Positions 7,378 through 15,410 of a stretch of 45,264 nt of DNA are shown in pieces. Every line of letters starts with the position of its first letter. Within the stretch, counting starts at the first letter, position 1. Below the pieces are notes generated by a model. The model made no database searches and had not been told where the DNA came from. It was given only the letters and a program-made list of their open reading frames with translations. Source of the DNA: Saccharopolyspora sp. NFXS83 (GTDB lineage Bacteria; Actinomycetota; Actinomycetes; Mycobacteriales; Pseudonocardiaceae); the NCBI RefSeq assembly GCF_026241095.1, contig NZ_JAPFGB010000040.1, forward strand, positions 1 through 45,264. Reading direction: 5' to 3'. The translations under genes and the position numbers were made by a program.

Positions 7378-8658
7378 GTGCTGGACGAGACCCGACAGCA
7401 CCACGAGCCGCACTGCGCGATCGTCGGCGGCGGGCCGGGCGGCGTGGTGCTCGCGTACCTGCTCGCCCGCGCCGGCACGCGGGTGACGCTGCTGGAATCG
7501 CGGCCGGACTTCCGGCGGGACTTCCGCGGCGACTCGCTGCACCCCTACACGCTGGAACTGATGCAGCGGCTCGGGCTGGCCGAACGGCTGCTGCGGATCG
7601 AGCACGCGCGGGCCACCACCTTCCGCTTCCACACCACCTCCGGGACCGTCACGACCGCCGAGTACGGCGGACTGCGCGGCCCGTTCCCGTACGTCGCGCT
7701 GATGCCGCAGGCCCGGTTCCTGGACTTCCTGGCGGCCGAGGCCGCGACGCTGCCCGGATTCCGGTTGATGCTCGGGGCGAAGGTGACCGGAGTGGTCGAC
7801 GAGGGCGACCGGATCACCGGCGTGCGCTACCGGGACGACCACGGGGAGCACCGGCTGGACGCCGACCTCGTCGTGGGCGCCGACGGGCGGTTCTCCCGGA
7901 TGCGGCGCCTGCTCGACCTCCCCGCCCGGTCGTTGGGGGCGAGCTCGGACATCCTGTGGTTCCGCCTCCCCCGGCGGCACCACGATCCACCGACGGCCGA
8001 CGCCGACCTCTACTTCGGGCCGGGTCACTACGTCTCCACCCTCGGGCAGGAGGACGGCTGGCAGGTCGGCTACACCGTGCCGAAGGGCGGCTACCCGGCC
8101 GCGAAACACGCCGGGGTCGGGCCGATCCGCGACTTCCTCACCGAACGGGTCCCCTGGCTGGCCGACCGGGTCGACGAGTTGACCGGCTTCGACCAGATCA
8201 CCCTGCTGTCCGTCGAGATCGCCCGCGTCGAGCGGTGGCACCGCCCCGGCGCGCTGCTCATCGGCGATGCCGCGCACGTGATCTCACCGGTGGGCGGCAA
8301 CGGGATCCTGATGGCGATCCAGGACGCCGTCACCGCCGCCAACGTTCTGATCCCCGCGCTCCGGCGGGGCGGTACCCCCGGCGAGGACGTGCTCGCCGAG
8401 GTGCGGCGGCTCCGCGAACCCGCCGTCGAACAGGTGCAGCGGCAGCAGGTCCGGACCGAGCACCGGGTCGCCGCCGTCCTCTCCGGCGACGGCGACTTCC
8501 GGCCGAACCCGCTGCTGCGCGCGGTGCTGCGGCTGCGGTCGGTGCGGCGCAGAGCGGCCCGCGCCAACGCCTACGGCCCGTCGCCGCCCGCGCTCGACAT
8601 GACCTTGCTGCACCCGAACCCCGACCCGGCCCGTGGGCCGACGCGAAGGAGCCGATGA
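7378..8658 (+). CDS. FAD-dependent monooxygenase (UbiH/PHBH-like)
   Basis: This is a class A flavoprotein hydroxylase of about 426 residues. The N-terminal Rossmann motif IVGGGPGGVVLAYLLARAG binds FAD (about residues 15-33). GADGRFSRMR is the DG motif contacting FAD and NAD(P)H. LLIGDAAHVISPVGGNG near residue 300 is the GD motif binding the FAD ribityl chain. Such enzymes hydroxylate or epoxidise small organic molecules; the substrate is not evident. GTG at 7378 is favoured because GAGGTG lies six bases before it; GTG at 7369 is the alternative. The stop overlaps the start of the next gene (ATGA), so the two are translationally coupled. Control by the divergent MarR is likely. Confidence 0.87.
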   Translation: MLDETRQHHEPHCAIVGGGPGGVVLAYLLARAGTRVTLLESRPDFRRDFRGDSLHPYTLELMQRLGLAERLLRIEHARATTFRFHTTSGTVTTAEYGGLRGPFPYVALMPQARFLDFLAAEAATLPGFRLMLGAKVTGVVDEGDRITGVRYRDDHGEHRLDADLVVGADGRFSRMRRLLDLPARSLGASSDILWFRLPRRHHDPPTADADLYFGPGHYVSTLGQEDGWQVGYTVPKGGYPAAKHAGVGPIRDFLTERVPWLADRVDELTGFDQITLLSVEIARVERWHRPGALLIGDAAHVISPVGGNGILMAIQDAVTAANVLIPALRRGGTPGEDVLAEVRRLREPAVEQVQRQQVRTEHRVAAVLSGDGDFRPNPLLRAVLRLRSVRRRAARANAYGPSPPALDMTLLHPNPDPARGPTRRSR

Positions 8659-9323
8659 CCATGCTGGTGACCGTGCTGGGAGCCACCGGGAAGACCGGCG
8701 CGCTGATCGTGGCGCAACTGCTCGCTCGCGGGCTGCCGGTTCGCGGGGTGGTGCGCCGACCGGAGGCCGCGGACGCGGTCCGGTCGCAGGGCGCCGAGCC
8801 GGTGCTGGCCGATCTGCGGTCGGCGACCGAACTGCTGGCCAACGCGCTGGCCGGCTCGGACGTCGTGATCAACGCAGCCGCCGCGAGCGACCCGCAACCC
8901 GGCCTCGCCGAGGCGGTGGACCGCGACGGCGCGATCAACGCCGTCACCGCCGCGCGGCAGGCGGACGTGCCCCGGTTCCTCCAGGTGTCCTCGCTGTTCG
9001 CGGACCGCCCGGACCAGGGGCCGGAATTCCTGCACCGGGTGCTGCGGGCCAAGGAGATCTCGGACCGGGCCCTGGCCGACTCCGACCTCTCGTGGACGAT
9101 CGTGCGCCCCGGCGGCCTCACCGACGATCCCGGCGCCGGCCTGGTCCGGATCGCCGACCGGATCGACATCACTCCGGGCATCCCGCGCACCATCCCCCGC
9201 GCGGACGTCGCGGCGGTCACCGTCGCCGCGATCGACGAGCCGTCCAGCCGGTGCCGCGCCTTCGACCTGACCAGTGGGAACACCCCGATCGCCACGGCGC
9301 TGAGCGCGGCGAGCGACGAATGA
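8655..9323 (+). CDS. NAD(P)-binding short-chain reductase-like protein (NmrA/SDR atypical)
   Basis: The 222-residue cytoplasmic protein begins with the dinucleotide-binding motif VTVLGATGKTGALIVAQLLA (residues about 4-23). An Arg pair (VRRPEA) after the second strand favours NADPH. DVVINAAAAS and FLQVSSLFAD follow, and later WTIVRPGGLTDDP, the arrangement of atypical SDR/NmrA-like proteins in which the catalytic Tyr is often lost. It overlaps the monooxygenase stop by four bases and shares its promoter. It could reduce the hydroxylated product or act as a redox-sensing partner; neither is proven. A terminator follows at 9410. Confidence 0.82.
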   Translation: MTMLVTVLGATGKTGALIVAQLLARGLPVRGVVRRPEAADAVRSQGAEPVLADLRSATELLANALAGSDVVINAAAASDPQPGLAEAVDRDGAINAVTAARQADVPRFLQVSSLFADRPDQGPEFLHRVLRAKEISDRALADSDLSWTIVRPGGLTDDPGAGLVRIADRIDITPGIPRTIPRADVAAVTVAAIDEPSSRCRAFDLTSGNTPIATALSAASDE

Positions 9324-9409
9324 CCACCGCCCGCCGCTGAACGATCAGCACAACCCGGAGGTGGCCACCGGCCACCGCCGCGACGGGATGGAACCCCGCC
9401 GCACACGCG

Positions 9410-9445
9410 AACGGGGCTCCCCAGCAGATGCCGGAGAGCCCCGTT
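9410..9445. terminator. Bidirectional terminator between the reductase gene and tesB
   Basis: AACGGGGCTC (9410-9419) pairs perfectly with GAGCCCCGTT (9436-9445). The flanking genes converge here, so the hairpin can serve both. Confidence 0.75.
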
Positions 9446-9456
9446 CTTCGTCGTGA

Positions 9457-10401
9457 TCAGTCCAGGACGCGCAGCAGGCCTTCCTGCACGACGGTCGCCA
9501 CCAGCTGCCCGTCCTGCGAGAAGAACCGCCCCGTCGCCAGCCCACGAGCGCCGGACGCGCTCGGCGAGGCGCAGTCGTAGAGCAGCCACTCGTCGGCGCG
9601 GAAGGGGCGGTGGAACCACATGGCGTGGTCCAGGCTCGCGCCGGAGACCTTGTCCAGCATCCAGTACACGCCGTGGCGCACCAGCACCGAATCCAGCAGC
9701 GTCAGGTCGGAGGCGAACGCCGCCATGCACACGTGCAGCAGCTTGTCGTCCGGCAGCGCGCCGTCGGCCCGCATCCAGACCTGGCTGCGCGCTTCGCGTT
9801 CGCCGTCGTCCTTGCGCACCCACGGCGGGTCGGTGACGTAGCGGACGTCGATCGGGCGCGGCTGGTACGGCGTACCGCCCAGCTCCCCCAGCAGGCTGCC
9901 GACCTGTTCGCCGTAGCTCGGCAGCGACTCCGGGGCGGGCACGTCCGGCATGGACTCGGCGTGGTCGATGCCGTCCTCGACCAGCTGGAACGACGCCGAC
10001 AGCGAGAAGATCGGCTTGCCGTGCTGCACCGCCACCACCCGGCGGGTGGTGAACGACCGGCCATCGCGGGTGCGGTCCACCTCGTAGACGATCGGGACGC
10101 TCGGGTCCCCGGGCCGGATGAAGTAGGCGTGCAGCGAGTGCACCGGCCGGTCCTCCGGCACGGTGCGCCCGGCGGCGACGAGCGCCTGCCCGGCGACCTG
10201 GCCGCCGAAGACTCGCACCGGTGACTCGGCGGGGCTGACCCCGCGGAAGATGTTCTCCTCGATCCGTTCCAGATCGAGCAGGGCGATCAGCCGGTCCAGC
10301 ACGGGCTGGCCGTGCGGCACACCGTTGACGTCCAACGGGACCGAGCTGTCGATGTGCAGGCCTGCCGGGTCGGCGGCAGCCGCTCGTGCCGCTTCGGTCA
10401 C
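9457..10401 (-). CDS. tesB: Acyl-CoA thioesterase II
   Basis: This 314-residue double-hotdog thioesterase hydrolyses acyl-CoA to free fatty acid and CoA in the cytoplasm. The first hotdog has FRGVSPAESPVRVFGGQVAG and VHSLHAYFIRPGDP. The second has SLDHAMWFHRPFRADEWLLY, RGLATGRFFSQDG and VATVVQEGLLR, which hold the family's Asp, Thr and Gln catalytic residues. The GTG start at 10401 has GAGGAG upstream; the first 35 residues are a variable, Ala-rich extension. It lies directly downstream of pyk on the same strand, as tesB does next to pykA in Mycobacterium. Confidence 0.93.
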   Translation of the reverse strand: MTEAARAAAADPAGLHIDSSVPLDVNGVPHGQPVLDRLIALLDLERIEENIFRGVSPAESPVRVFGGQVAGQALVAAGRTVPEDRPVHSLHAYFIRPGDPSVPIVYEVDRTRDGRSFTTRRVVAVQHGKPIFSLSASFQLVEDGIDHAESMPDVPAPESLPSYGEQVGSLLGELGGTPYQPRPIDVRYVTDPPWVRKDDGEREARSQVWMRADGALPDDKLLHVCMAAFASDLTLLDSVLVRHGVYWMLDKVSGASLDHAMWFHRPFRADEWLLYDCASPSASGARGLATGRFFSQDGQLVATVVQEGLLRVLD

Positions 10402-10434
10402 TTCTGCTCCTCGGGCGAATCGGGGTGGATCACC

Positions 10435-10460
10435 GGGCGGGAACGACGGTGTTCCCGCCC
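10435..10460 (-). terminator. Hairpin after pyk
   Basis: GGGCGGGAAC (10435-10444) and GTTCCCGCCC (10451-10460) form a perfect 10-bp stem with a 6-base loop between pyk and tesB. No T run follows. Confidence 0.55.
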
Positions 10461-10503
10461 TTGCCGGTCACTGCGACCGACCCACTCCGCGCGCGAGCAC
10501 GGA

Positions 10504-11925
10504 TCAGACGTGGTCTTCCTCGCCGAGCCGGTGCACCCGGATCAGGTTCGTCGAACCCACGGTGCCAGGCGGGGAACCCGCGACCACGACCACCATGTCG
10601 CCGCGCTGCGAACGTCCGAGCGAGAGCATCGCCTGATCCACCTGACGGACCATCTGGTCGGTCGTGTCCACTTTAGGCACGAGGAACGTCTCCGTCCCCC
10701 AAGTGAGAGCGAGCTGACTGCGGACCGATTCCTCCGGCGTGAACGCGAGCAGCGGCAGCCGGGTGTGCAGGCGAGCGAGCCGCCGCACGGTGTCGCCGGA
10801 CTGGCTGAACGCGACCAGCGCCTTCGCGCTGAGCCGCTCCCCGATGTCGCGCGCCGCGTAGGAGATGACGCCCCGCTTGGTGCGCGGCACGTGGCTCAGC
10901 GACGGCGGCGTCGGCGATCCGTCCTCGACGGCCTCGACGATGCGGGCCATCGTCTGCACGGTCTCGATCGGGTAGTCCCCGACGCTCGTCTCGCCGGAGA
11001 GCATCACCGCGTCGGTGCCGTCGAGCACGGCGTTGGCCACGTCCGAGGTCTCGGCGCGGGTCGGCCGCGAGTTGTGGATCATCGAGTCGAGCATCTGGGT
11101 GGCGACGATGACCGGCTTCGCGTTCTCCCGCGCGATCCGGATCGCCTTCTTCTGCACCAACGGGACGTGCTCGAGCGGGAGTTCCACGCCGAGGTCACCA
11201 CGGGCGACCATGACGCCGTCGAAGGCCAGCACGATGGCCTCCAGGTTGTCCACGGCCTCCGGCTTCTCCAGCTTCGCGATCACCGGAAGCCGGCGCCCGA
11301 CGCGGTCCATCACCTGGTGGACCAGGTCGATGTCGGCGGGGCTTCGCACGAACGACAGCGCGATGAAATCCACGCCGAGTTGCAGGGCGAACTCGAGGTC
11401 CGCGATGTCCTTCTCGGACAGCGCGGGCACCGAGACGTCCATGCCGGGCATGGACAGGCCCTTGTTGTCGGAAACGGGTCCGCCTTCGACGACGTCGAGG
11501 ACGACGTCGTTGCCTTCGATGGCGGAGACGGTCAGGCCGACCTTGCCGTCGTCGACCAGCACCCGGTCGCCGACCTTGGCGTCGGCGGCCAGGCCCTTGT
11601 AAGTGGTGGAAACGCGATCATGAGTGCCTTGCACGTCGTCGATCGTGATTCGCACGACGTCGCCGGTGTTCCACTCGACCGGACCGTCCGCGAACTTGCC
11701 GAGGCGGATCTTCGGTCCCTGCAGGTCGCCGAGGATGCCCACGGCACGGCCACTTTCCTTCGCGGCCGTCCGCACCAGGTCGTAGACCTGCTGGTGGTCG
11801 CCATGGCTGCCGTGGCTGAAGTTCAACCGGGCGACGTCCATTCCGCTGCTGACGAGCTCGGCCACCTTCTCCGGTGAGGCGGTGGCGGGGCCCATGGTAC
11901 AAACGATCTTGGCTCGTCGACTCAC
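10504..11925 (-). CDS. pyk: Pyruvate kinase
   Basis: The 473-residue enzyme converts phosphoenolpyruvate and ADP to pyruvate and ATP at the end of glycolysis. Signatures are AKIVCTMGPATAS at the N-terminus, NFSHGSHGDH, the substrate loop with Lys (VIAKLEKPEAVDNL), MVARGDLGVELPLEHVPLVQ, and TQMLDSMIHNSRPTRAE. The C-terminal allosteric domain is complete, so length and order are normal. The start is GTG at 11925; TAGGCT lies eight bases upstream with no clear ribosome site, which suggests a leaderless or nearly leaderless message. Position upstream of tesB on the same strand is the conserved arrangement. Confidence 0.97.
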   Translation of the reverse strand: MSRRAKIVCTMGPATASPEKVAELVSSGMDVARLNFSHGSHGDHQQVYDLVRTAAKESGRAVGILGDLQGPKIRLGKFADGPVEWNTGDVVRITIDDVQGTHDRVSTTYKGLAADAKVGDRVLVDDGKVGLTVSAIEGNDVVLDVVEGGPVSDNKGLSMPGMDVSVPALSEKDIADLEFALQLGVDFIALSFVRSPADIDLVHQVMDRVGRRLPVIAKLEKPEAVDNLEAIVLAFDGVMVARGDLGVELPLEHVPLVQKKAIRIARENAKPVIVATQMLDSMIHNSRPTRAETSDVANAVLDGTDAVMLSGETSVGDYPIETVQTMARIVEAVEDGSPTPPSLSHVPRTKRGVISYAARDIGERLSAKALVAFSQSGDTVRRLARLHTRLPLLAFTPEESVRSQLALTWGTETFLVPKVDTTDQMVRQVDQAMLSLGRSQRGDMVVVVAGSPPGTVGSTNLIRVHRLGEEDHV

Positions 11926-11933
11926 GTTGTGTC

Positions 11934-11939
11934 AGCCTA
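11934..11939 (-). promoter_or_regulatory. -10 box of pyk, leaderless type
   Basis: On the minus strand TAGGCT is followed by eight bases and the GTG start. The same hexamer occurs before the DUF2461 and NB-ARC/LuxR genes. Confidence 0.45.
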
Positions 11940-12000
11940 GTCTCCCTCGACTCGCGTCGAATACGCAGCCACCTGGAAACGAGCCGATCGGGATCTTGCG

Positions 12001-12369
12001 GTGCTGAATCATTACAGGCCACGGCCCGGTCAGCTGCTCTTCGGTGTGCTCTTCGCGATCAGCCTGATCATCTTGTTCACCCCGGCCTCGGGGGTCCCGT
12101 CGGCTCCGCCGGGCACCGACAAGGTCGTGCACTTCGTGCTGTTCGCCGCCTTGGCCACGAGCGGGACCGCCGCCCGCGTCCCGCTCGTCCCGCTGGCGGC
12201 GGGCCTCGTCGGGTACGCGGCGCTGTCCGAGGTGCTGCAGGCGGTGCTGCCGCTGGGGCGCAGCGGTGACGTGCGGGACGCGCTGGTCGACGTGCTCGGC
12301 GCGCTGGTGGCCCTGCTGCTCACCGCCGCCGGTCGGAGGGTCCGACGTGGTCGGCGCACCACTGGTTGA
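12001..12369 (+). CDS. VanZ-like small membrane protein
   Basis: The 122-residue protein has three or four hydrophobic segments and the VanZ family pattern: DKVVHFVLFAALAT in the first half, then SEVLQAVLPLGRSGDVRDAL and VDVLGALVALLL. The conserved His in helix two, the SE-LQ motif and the D-LVN/D-LG pattern are all present. VanZ gives low-level teicoplanin resistance in enterococci, but most genomic members have no known role. The start is GTG at 12001 with a weak GGAT upstream. Its last 50 bases overlap the 3' end of the next gene on the opposite strand. Confidence 0.75.
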   Translation: MLNHYRPRPGQLLFGVLFAISLIILFTPASGVPSAPPGTDKVVHFVLFAALATSGTAARVPLVPLAAGLVGYAALSEVLQAVLPLGRSGDVRDALVDVLGALVALLLTAAGRRVRRGRRTTG

Positions 12370-12997
12370 GCTCGCGCAGCTCCCGCCATCCCTTGCGGAC
12401 GCGGCTCGCGCAGCCCCGCTCGTGCAGCAGGTCGTCCGGTTCCCAGCGGCGCGCCGCGTAGAGCGTGCGATGCCGCAGCAGCTCCAGCCGCGGATGGTCG
12501 GCGGGCACTCCGCGCGGACGGGTGGCGAGGGTGTCGCCGGTGATCTCCCAGCGCGGCCCCAACGCGGCTAGGACCTCGCGCAGCCGTTCCCCGTGCACCG
12601 GCTCGTCCACCGCCGTCCGGTAGCGCGCCAGCTGGTCGGATTCGGTGTGGAAGCAGCCTCCCGCGATCAGCATTCCCGCCGCGCTGACCTCGGCGTAGTA
12701 GGCCCCGCCGCCGCGCCCGGCTTCGATCACGGCACCGCAGTGGGTCTTGTACGGCGCCTTGTCGGGGCTGAACCGCACATCCCGGTGCGGCCGGAACACC
12801 TTCCCCTTGCCGCTCGCGCCGCCGGAGCCGACCCCGGCGGCGAACTCCGGCTCCAACTCGGCGAGCAACGCCTCCATCGGAGCCCGCACCTGCTCGCGGT
12901 ACACCGCGAGCTGGTCGCTCCAGTAAGCCTTGGAGTTGTCGGCTTCGAGCCCCTCGTAGAACTCGACGGCTCCGTCCCCGAACCCTTCGAAACGCAC
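12320..12997 (-). CDS. DUF2461/TIGR02453 family protein
   Basis: The 225-residue cytoplasmic protein matches the widespread uncharacterised DUF2461 family. Typical blocks are EFYEGLEADNSKAYWSD near the N-terminus, VFRPHRDVRFSPDKAPYKTH in the middle (the family's RFSKDKSPYKTH core), and a GGGAYYAEVS strand. Function is unknown. GTG at 12997 lies six bases after TAGGCT, suggesting a leaderless transcript. The gene ends within the VanZ-like gene on the other strand (50-base tail-to-tail overlap). Confidence 0.83.
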   Translation of the reverse strand: MRFEGFGDGAVEFYEGLEADNSKAYWSDQLAVYREQVRAPMEALLAELEPEFAAGVGSGGASGKGKVFRPHRDVRFSPDKAPYKTHCGAVIEAGRGGGAYYAEVSAAGMLIAGGCFHTESDQLARYRTAVDEPVHGERLREVLAALGPRWEITGDTLATRPRGVPADHPRLELLRHRTLYAARRWEPDDLLHERGCASRVRKGWRELRELNQWCADHVGPSDRRR

Positions 12998-13003
12998 CGG
13001 ATC

Positions 13004-13009
13004 AGCCTA
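13004..13009 (-). promoter_or_regulatory. -10 box of the DUF2461 gene, leaderless type
   Basis: TAGGCT on the minus strand, six bases before the GTG start at 12997, with no ribosome site between. Confidence 0.5.
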
Positions 13010-13037
13010 GTGGGCGCTTCCAGCACGATCTGCCCAG

Positions 13038-13082
13038 CGGGTCGAGCGGCGGAACCTCAGCGGGCTCCGCCGCTGACAAGAC
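13038..13082 (+). repeat. Dispersed hairpin repeat, short form (copy B)
   Basis: CGGGTCGAGCGGCGGAACCT followed by CAGCGGGCTCCGCCGCTGAC and AAGAC closely matches copy A. CAGCGG and CCGCTG form the stem. It lies between two minus-strand genes and lacks the 51-base core of the long copies. Confidence 0.75.
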
Positions 13083-13142
13083 GACCGGCGATCGTTCTCC
13101 CCGAACCCGCTCGCCGCCGGAGGCGCCCTCCCCTCGGCACCC

Positions 13143-13727
13143 TCAGCCGAAGTGCCGTGCGACCTGGTCGAGGCGGTCGCGGTAGTCGCGCCACCACTGC
13201 TCGTCCTGCGGCGGCAGGTTGCTGTGGCCGGGTCGCCTGCCCGCGGAACCGTCGACGAGTTCGCGGACGATGTCGGCGTGCCCCGCGTGCCGGGCCAGCT
13301 CGCAGAGCACGTGGCACAGGATCCGGTGCAGGGTCATGTCACCGCGCTCGGCGGGCCACCACGGCACCCGGCCCGGCGCGTCCAGCGGGAACGCCTCGAT
13401 CGTCGCGTCCGCGTGCGCCCAAGCCCGGTGGTAGAGCCCGACGATCTGCTCCCGCGATTCCTCCGCGGTCGCCCACATGTCGTCGTTGTCGTCCCGGCCG
13501 TTGTCGATCCACGGCATCGGCTCCGGGAACGGGCGGTCGAAGACGATGCCGAAGTAGCCGACCGCCACGGTCGCGACGTGCTTGACCAGGCCCAGCAGGT
13601 TGGTGCCGGTCGGCGTCAACGGGCGCCGGACGTCGTGCTCGGAGAGCCCGTCGAGCTTCCACAGCAGGGCTTCGCGCGCCTCGCGCAAGTACTGGTGGAG
13701 GTCGTCCTTCGCATCGGTTCCGGTCAT
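13143..13727 (-). CDS. DinB-like/DUF664 family protein
   Basis: The 194-residue protein resembles the DUF664/DinB four-helix bundle group. Features are the N-terminal LREAREALLWKLDGLSEHDV, the LLGLVKHVATVAVGYF motif with the first metal-ligand His, and a second His pair in ILCHVLCELARHAGHADIVR. These His residues form the usual divalent metal site. In actinobacteria such proteins include mycothiol-dependent enzymes such as maleylpyruvate isomerase, but no substrate can be assigned here. ATG at 13727 is preceded by CAGGCT and six bases, close to the leaderless pattern of its neighbours. Confidence 0.85.
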   Translation of the reverse strand: MTGTDAKDDLHQYLREAREALLWKLDGLSEHDVRRPLTPTGTNLLGLVKHVATVAVGYFGIVFDRPFPEPMPWIDNGRDDNDDMWATAEESREQIVGLYHRAWAHADATIEAFPLDAPGRVPWWPAERGDMTLHRILCHVLCELARHAGHADIVRELVDGSAGRRPGHSNLPPQDEQWWRDYRDRLDQVARHFG

Positions 13728-13796
13728 CCGCGCAGCCTGGCACCGAGCACCGACGTCGCGCTCTCGATTTTTCCGGCTCGCACCCCGGCGGGCCGC

Positions 13797-14243
13797 TCAG
13801 CCGACGTGCACGTAAAGCTGCATTCCGACGTGCCGGTGGTTTCCGACCGGGCACCAGAAATCGTAGGTGCCGCGGGTCAAGGTGACGGTGAGATCCGCGG
13901 ACTGCCCCGTCTTCACCGTGATGGTGCGCTTGTTCACCACGCCGGGTCCTTTGATCTCCAAGGCGTGCGGTGCGATTCCCCGGTTCACCGCCCGGAACGT
14001 GTAGCGGCCGGGTGGGAGGTGCGACGGCATCAGCAATCGGTAGTCGACCATCGTGACCGTCACCTTCCGCGGCGCGCCTTCGCCCGCGACCGGTTCCGCG
14101 GAGCTCCCGGCCGCACCGGCGGCGACCGCGCCACCGCACAGAGCCAGGGTCATCGTGAGCGCGCTGAGCAGCACGATCAGCGTGCGCGACCCACGTCGGG
14201 CCGGGTGATCGGAGAACTCGTCCTCGCGCAAGTGGAATGGCAT
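13797..14243 (-). CDS. Secreted cupredoxin-like copper protein
   Basis: The 148-residue exported protein has an N-terminal membrane/signal segment (about residues 21-45, TLIVLLSALTMTLALCGGAV). A cupredoxin domain of about 95 residues follows. The type 1 copper ligands are all visible: His93 (IAPHALEIKG), then Cys131, His136 and Met141 in FWCPVGNHRHVGM. PPGRYTFRAVNRG is the usual first-half strand. Such proteins carry electrons or bind copper outside the cell; no oxidase gene adjoins it, so its partner is unknown. ATG at 14243 is preferred over upstream in-frame ATG codons because it gives a normal signal peptide and has GGGGGTG upstream. Confidence 0.8.
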   Translation of the reverse strand: MPFHLREDEFSDHPARRGSRTLIVLLSALTMTLALCGGAVAAGAAGSSAEPVAGEGAPRKVTVTMVDYRLLMPSHLPPGRYTFRAVNRGIAPHALEIKGPGVVNKRTITVKTGQSADLTVTLTRGTYDFWCPVGNHRHVGMQLYVHVG

Positions 14244-14481
14244 CGCGTACACCCCCGGAATACGGCGAAATGGGGATCCGATGCGCGCGGCGGAACTTCT
14301 CCGCCCGGTCATCGGCTCCGTTCGACGACCGTTCCAGCGTAATTCCGCGGGCACTTCCGGTCGTGTCCGGCCGAATGCCGCTGTGACTTCGGAAAACCGC
14401 AGGGGAACATGTGGCGCCTCCGCACTCGGAAACGGTCCGAAAGTCCCGCTGCTTCCGAGGACACCGATCGCCGTCGCCCGT

Positions 14482-14487
14482 TAACGT
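14482..14487 (+). promoter_or_regulatory. -10 box of the macrolide phosphotransferase homologue, leaderless type
   Basis: TAACGT stands six bases before the ATG at 14494 and no ribosome-binding sequence is visible. GAGGACA about 17-18 bases upstream is a weak -35 candidate. Confidence 0.45.
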
Positions 14488-14493
14488 GCCGAC

Positions 14494-15366
14494 ATGATCA
14501 TCGACGTGGCCCGCGCGCACGGGCTGGACGTGCGCATCGACGAGGTGAACGAGACCGGCTGGGACTTCCGCGTGCACCTCGCGACCGCGCGCGACGGGAC
14601 GCGGTGGGTCCTGCGGGAACCGCGCCGGGCGGACGTCGCGGCGCGCATCCCCGCCGAAGCCCGGCTGCTGGAGGTGCTGCGGCCACGCCTGCCGGTGGAA
14701 CTGCCGAACTGGGAGATCCACGGTCCTGACCTGGTCGCCTACCGGCGGTTGAGCGGCGAGCCGCTGGCGGCGGAGGACCCGCTCACCCTCGACGTGCCCT
14801 TCGCGACGGCCGACGAGGACTACCTGGCCCGGCTCGGCGAGGTCATCGCGGCGCTGCACCGCACCCCACCGCCGCTGCTGGCCACCACCGGCGTCGAGGT
14901 CAGCGGGCCGCAGGCGCTGCGAGCGGAGATCGACGCCGAGCTCACCGAAGGGGTAGCCAGGCTGGCGGTACCCGAGCACCGGGCGCAGCGGTGGCGGCGC
15001 TGGCTCGCCGACGACCGGTACTGGCTCGGCGCGGGCGTGCCGGTGCACCGGGACCTGAGCCCGAACCACACGCTGGTCGACCAGGTGGGGAGGTTCGTCG
15101 GCCTGCTGGACTGGGCGGACGCCGCGATCGATGACGCGGCGCAGGACTTCGCCGCCCCCTGCGCCGCGTTCGGGCCGGACGGGCTGCGACGCCTGCTGGC
15201 CGCCTACGCCGCCGCCGGTGGGCGCGCGCGGGAGTCGCTGCACGACCACGTCGTGGAACTCGCCGAGTTCCGGCGCACCGTCTCGCTCGGACTGCACGGA
15301 CTGCGCGCCGGACAGGCGCACTACGTCGATCTCGCGCGCTCCCGGTTGACCTTGGCAAGCCGCTGA
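14494..15366 (+). CDS. Macrolide 2'-phosphotransferase homologue (APH superfamily)
   Basis: The 290-residue cytoplasmic kinase-fold protein aligns by eye over its whole length with MphA-type macrolide phosphotransferases. Shared features are the N-terminal VNETGWDFRVHLATARDGTR, WVLREPRRADVAARI with the ATP-side Lys/Arg region, a WRRWLADD helix, and the metal-binding LLDWADAAIDDAAQDFA (Asp206). The catalytic loop reads VHRDLSPNH (His185-Arg186-Asp187), whereas APH enzymes nearly always have HGD. Catalytic Asp is kept, so activity is plausible. Mph enzymes inactivate erythromycin-type macrolides with GTP. No macrolide biosynthetic gene is nearby, and a kinase for another hydroxyl substrate remains possible. 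Confidence 0.78.
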   Translation: MIIDVARAHGLDVRIDEVNETGWDFRVHLATARDGTRWVLREPRRADVAARIPAEARLLEVLRPRLPVELPNWEIHGPDLVAYRRLSGEPLAAEDPLTLDVPFATADEDYLARLGEVIAALHRTPPPLLATTGVEVSGPQALRAEIDAELTEGVARLAVPEHRAQRWRRWLADDRYWLGAGVPVHRDLSPNHTLVDQVGRFVGLLDWADAAIDDAAQDFAAPCAAFGPDGLRRLLAAYAAAGGRARESLHDHVVELAEFRRTVSLGLHGLRAGQAHYVDLARSRLTLASR

Positions 15367-15404
15367 CCTGCAAGATCGCCCGGACCGACAGGGTGAAGCC
15401 GGGT

Positions 15405-15410
15405 TAGGCT
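15405..15410 (+). promoter_or_regulatory. -10 box of the NB-ARC/LuxR regulator, leaderless type
   Basis: TAGGCT is followed by six bases and the GTG start at 15417, the same layout as for the DUF2461 gene. No ribosome site is present. Confidence 0.5.

Noticed and set aside
7263-8654. Plus-strand frame extending upstream of the NAD(P)-binding protein gene
   Set aside because: The first 464 codons are an Arg/Pro-rich shadow of the monooxygenase gene; the true start is the ATG at 8655 with its ribosome site.
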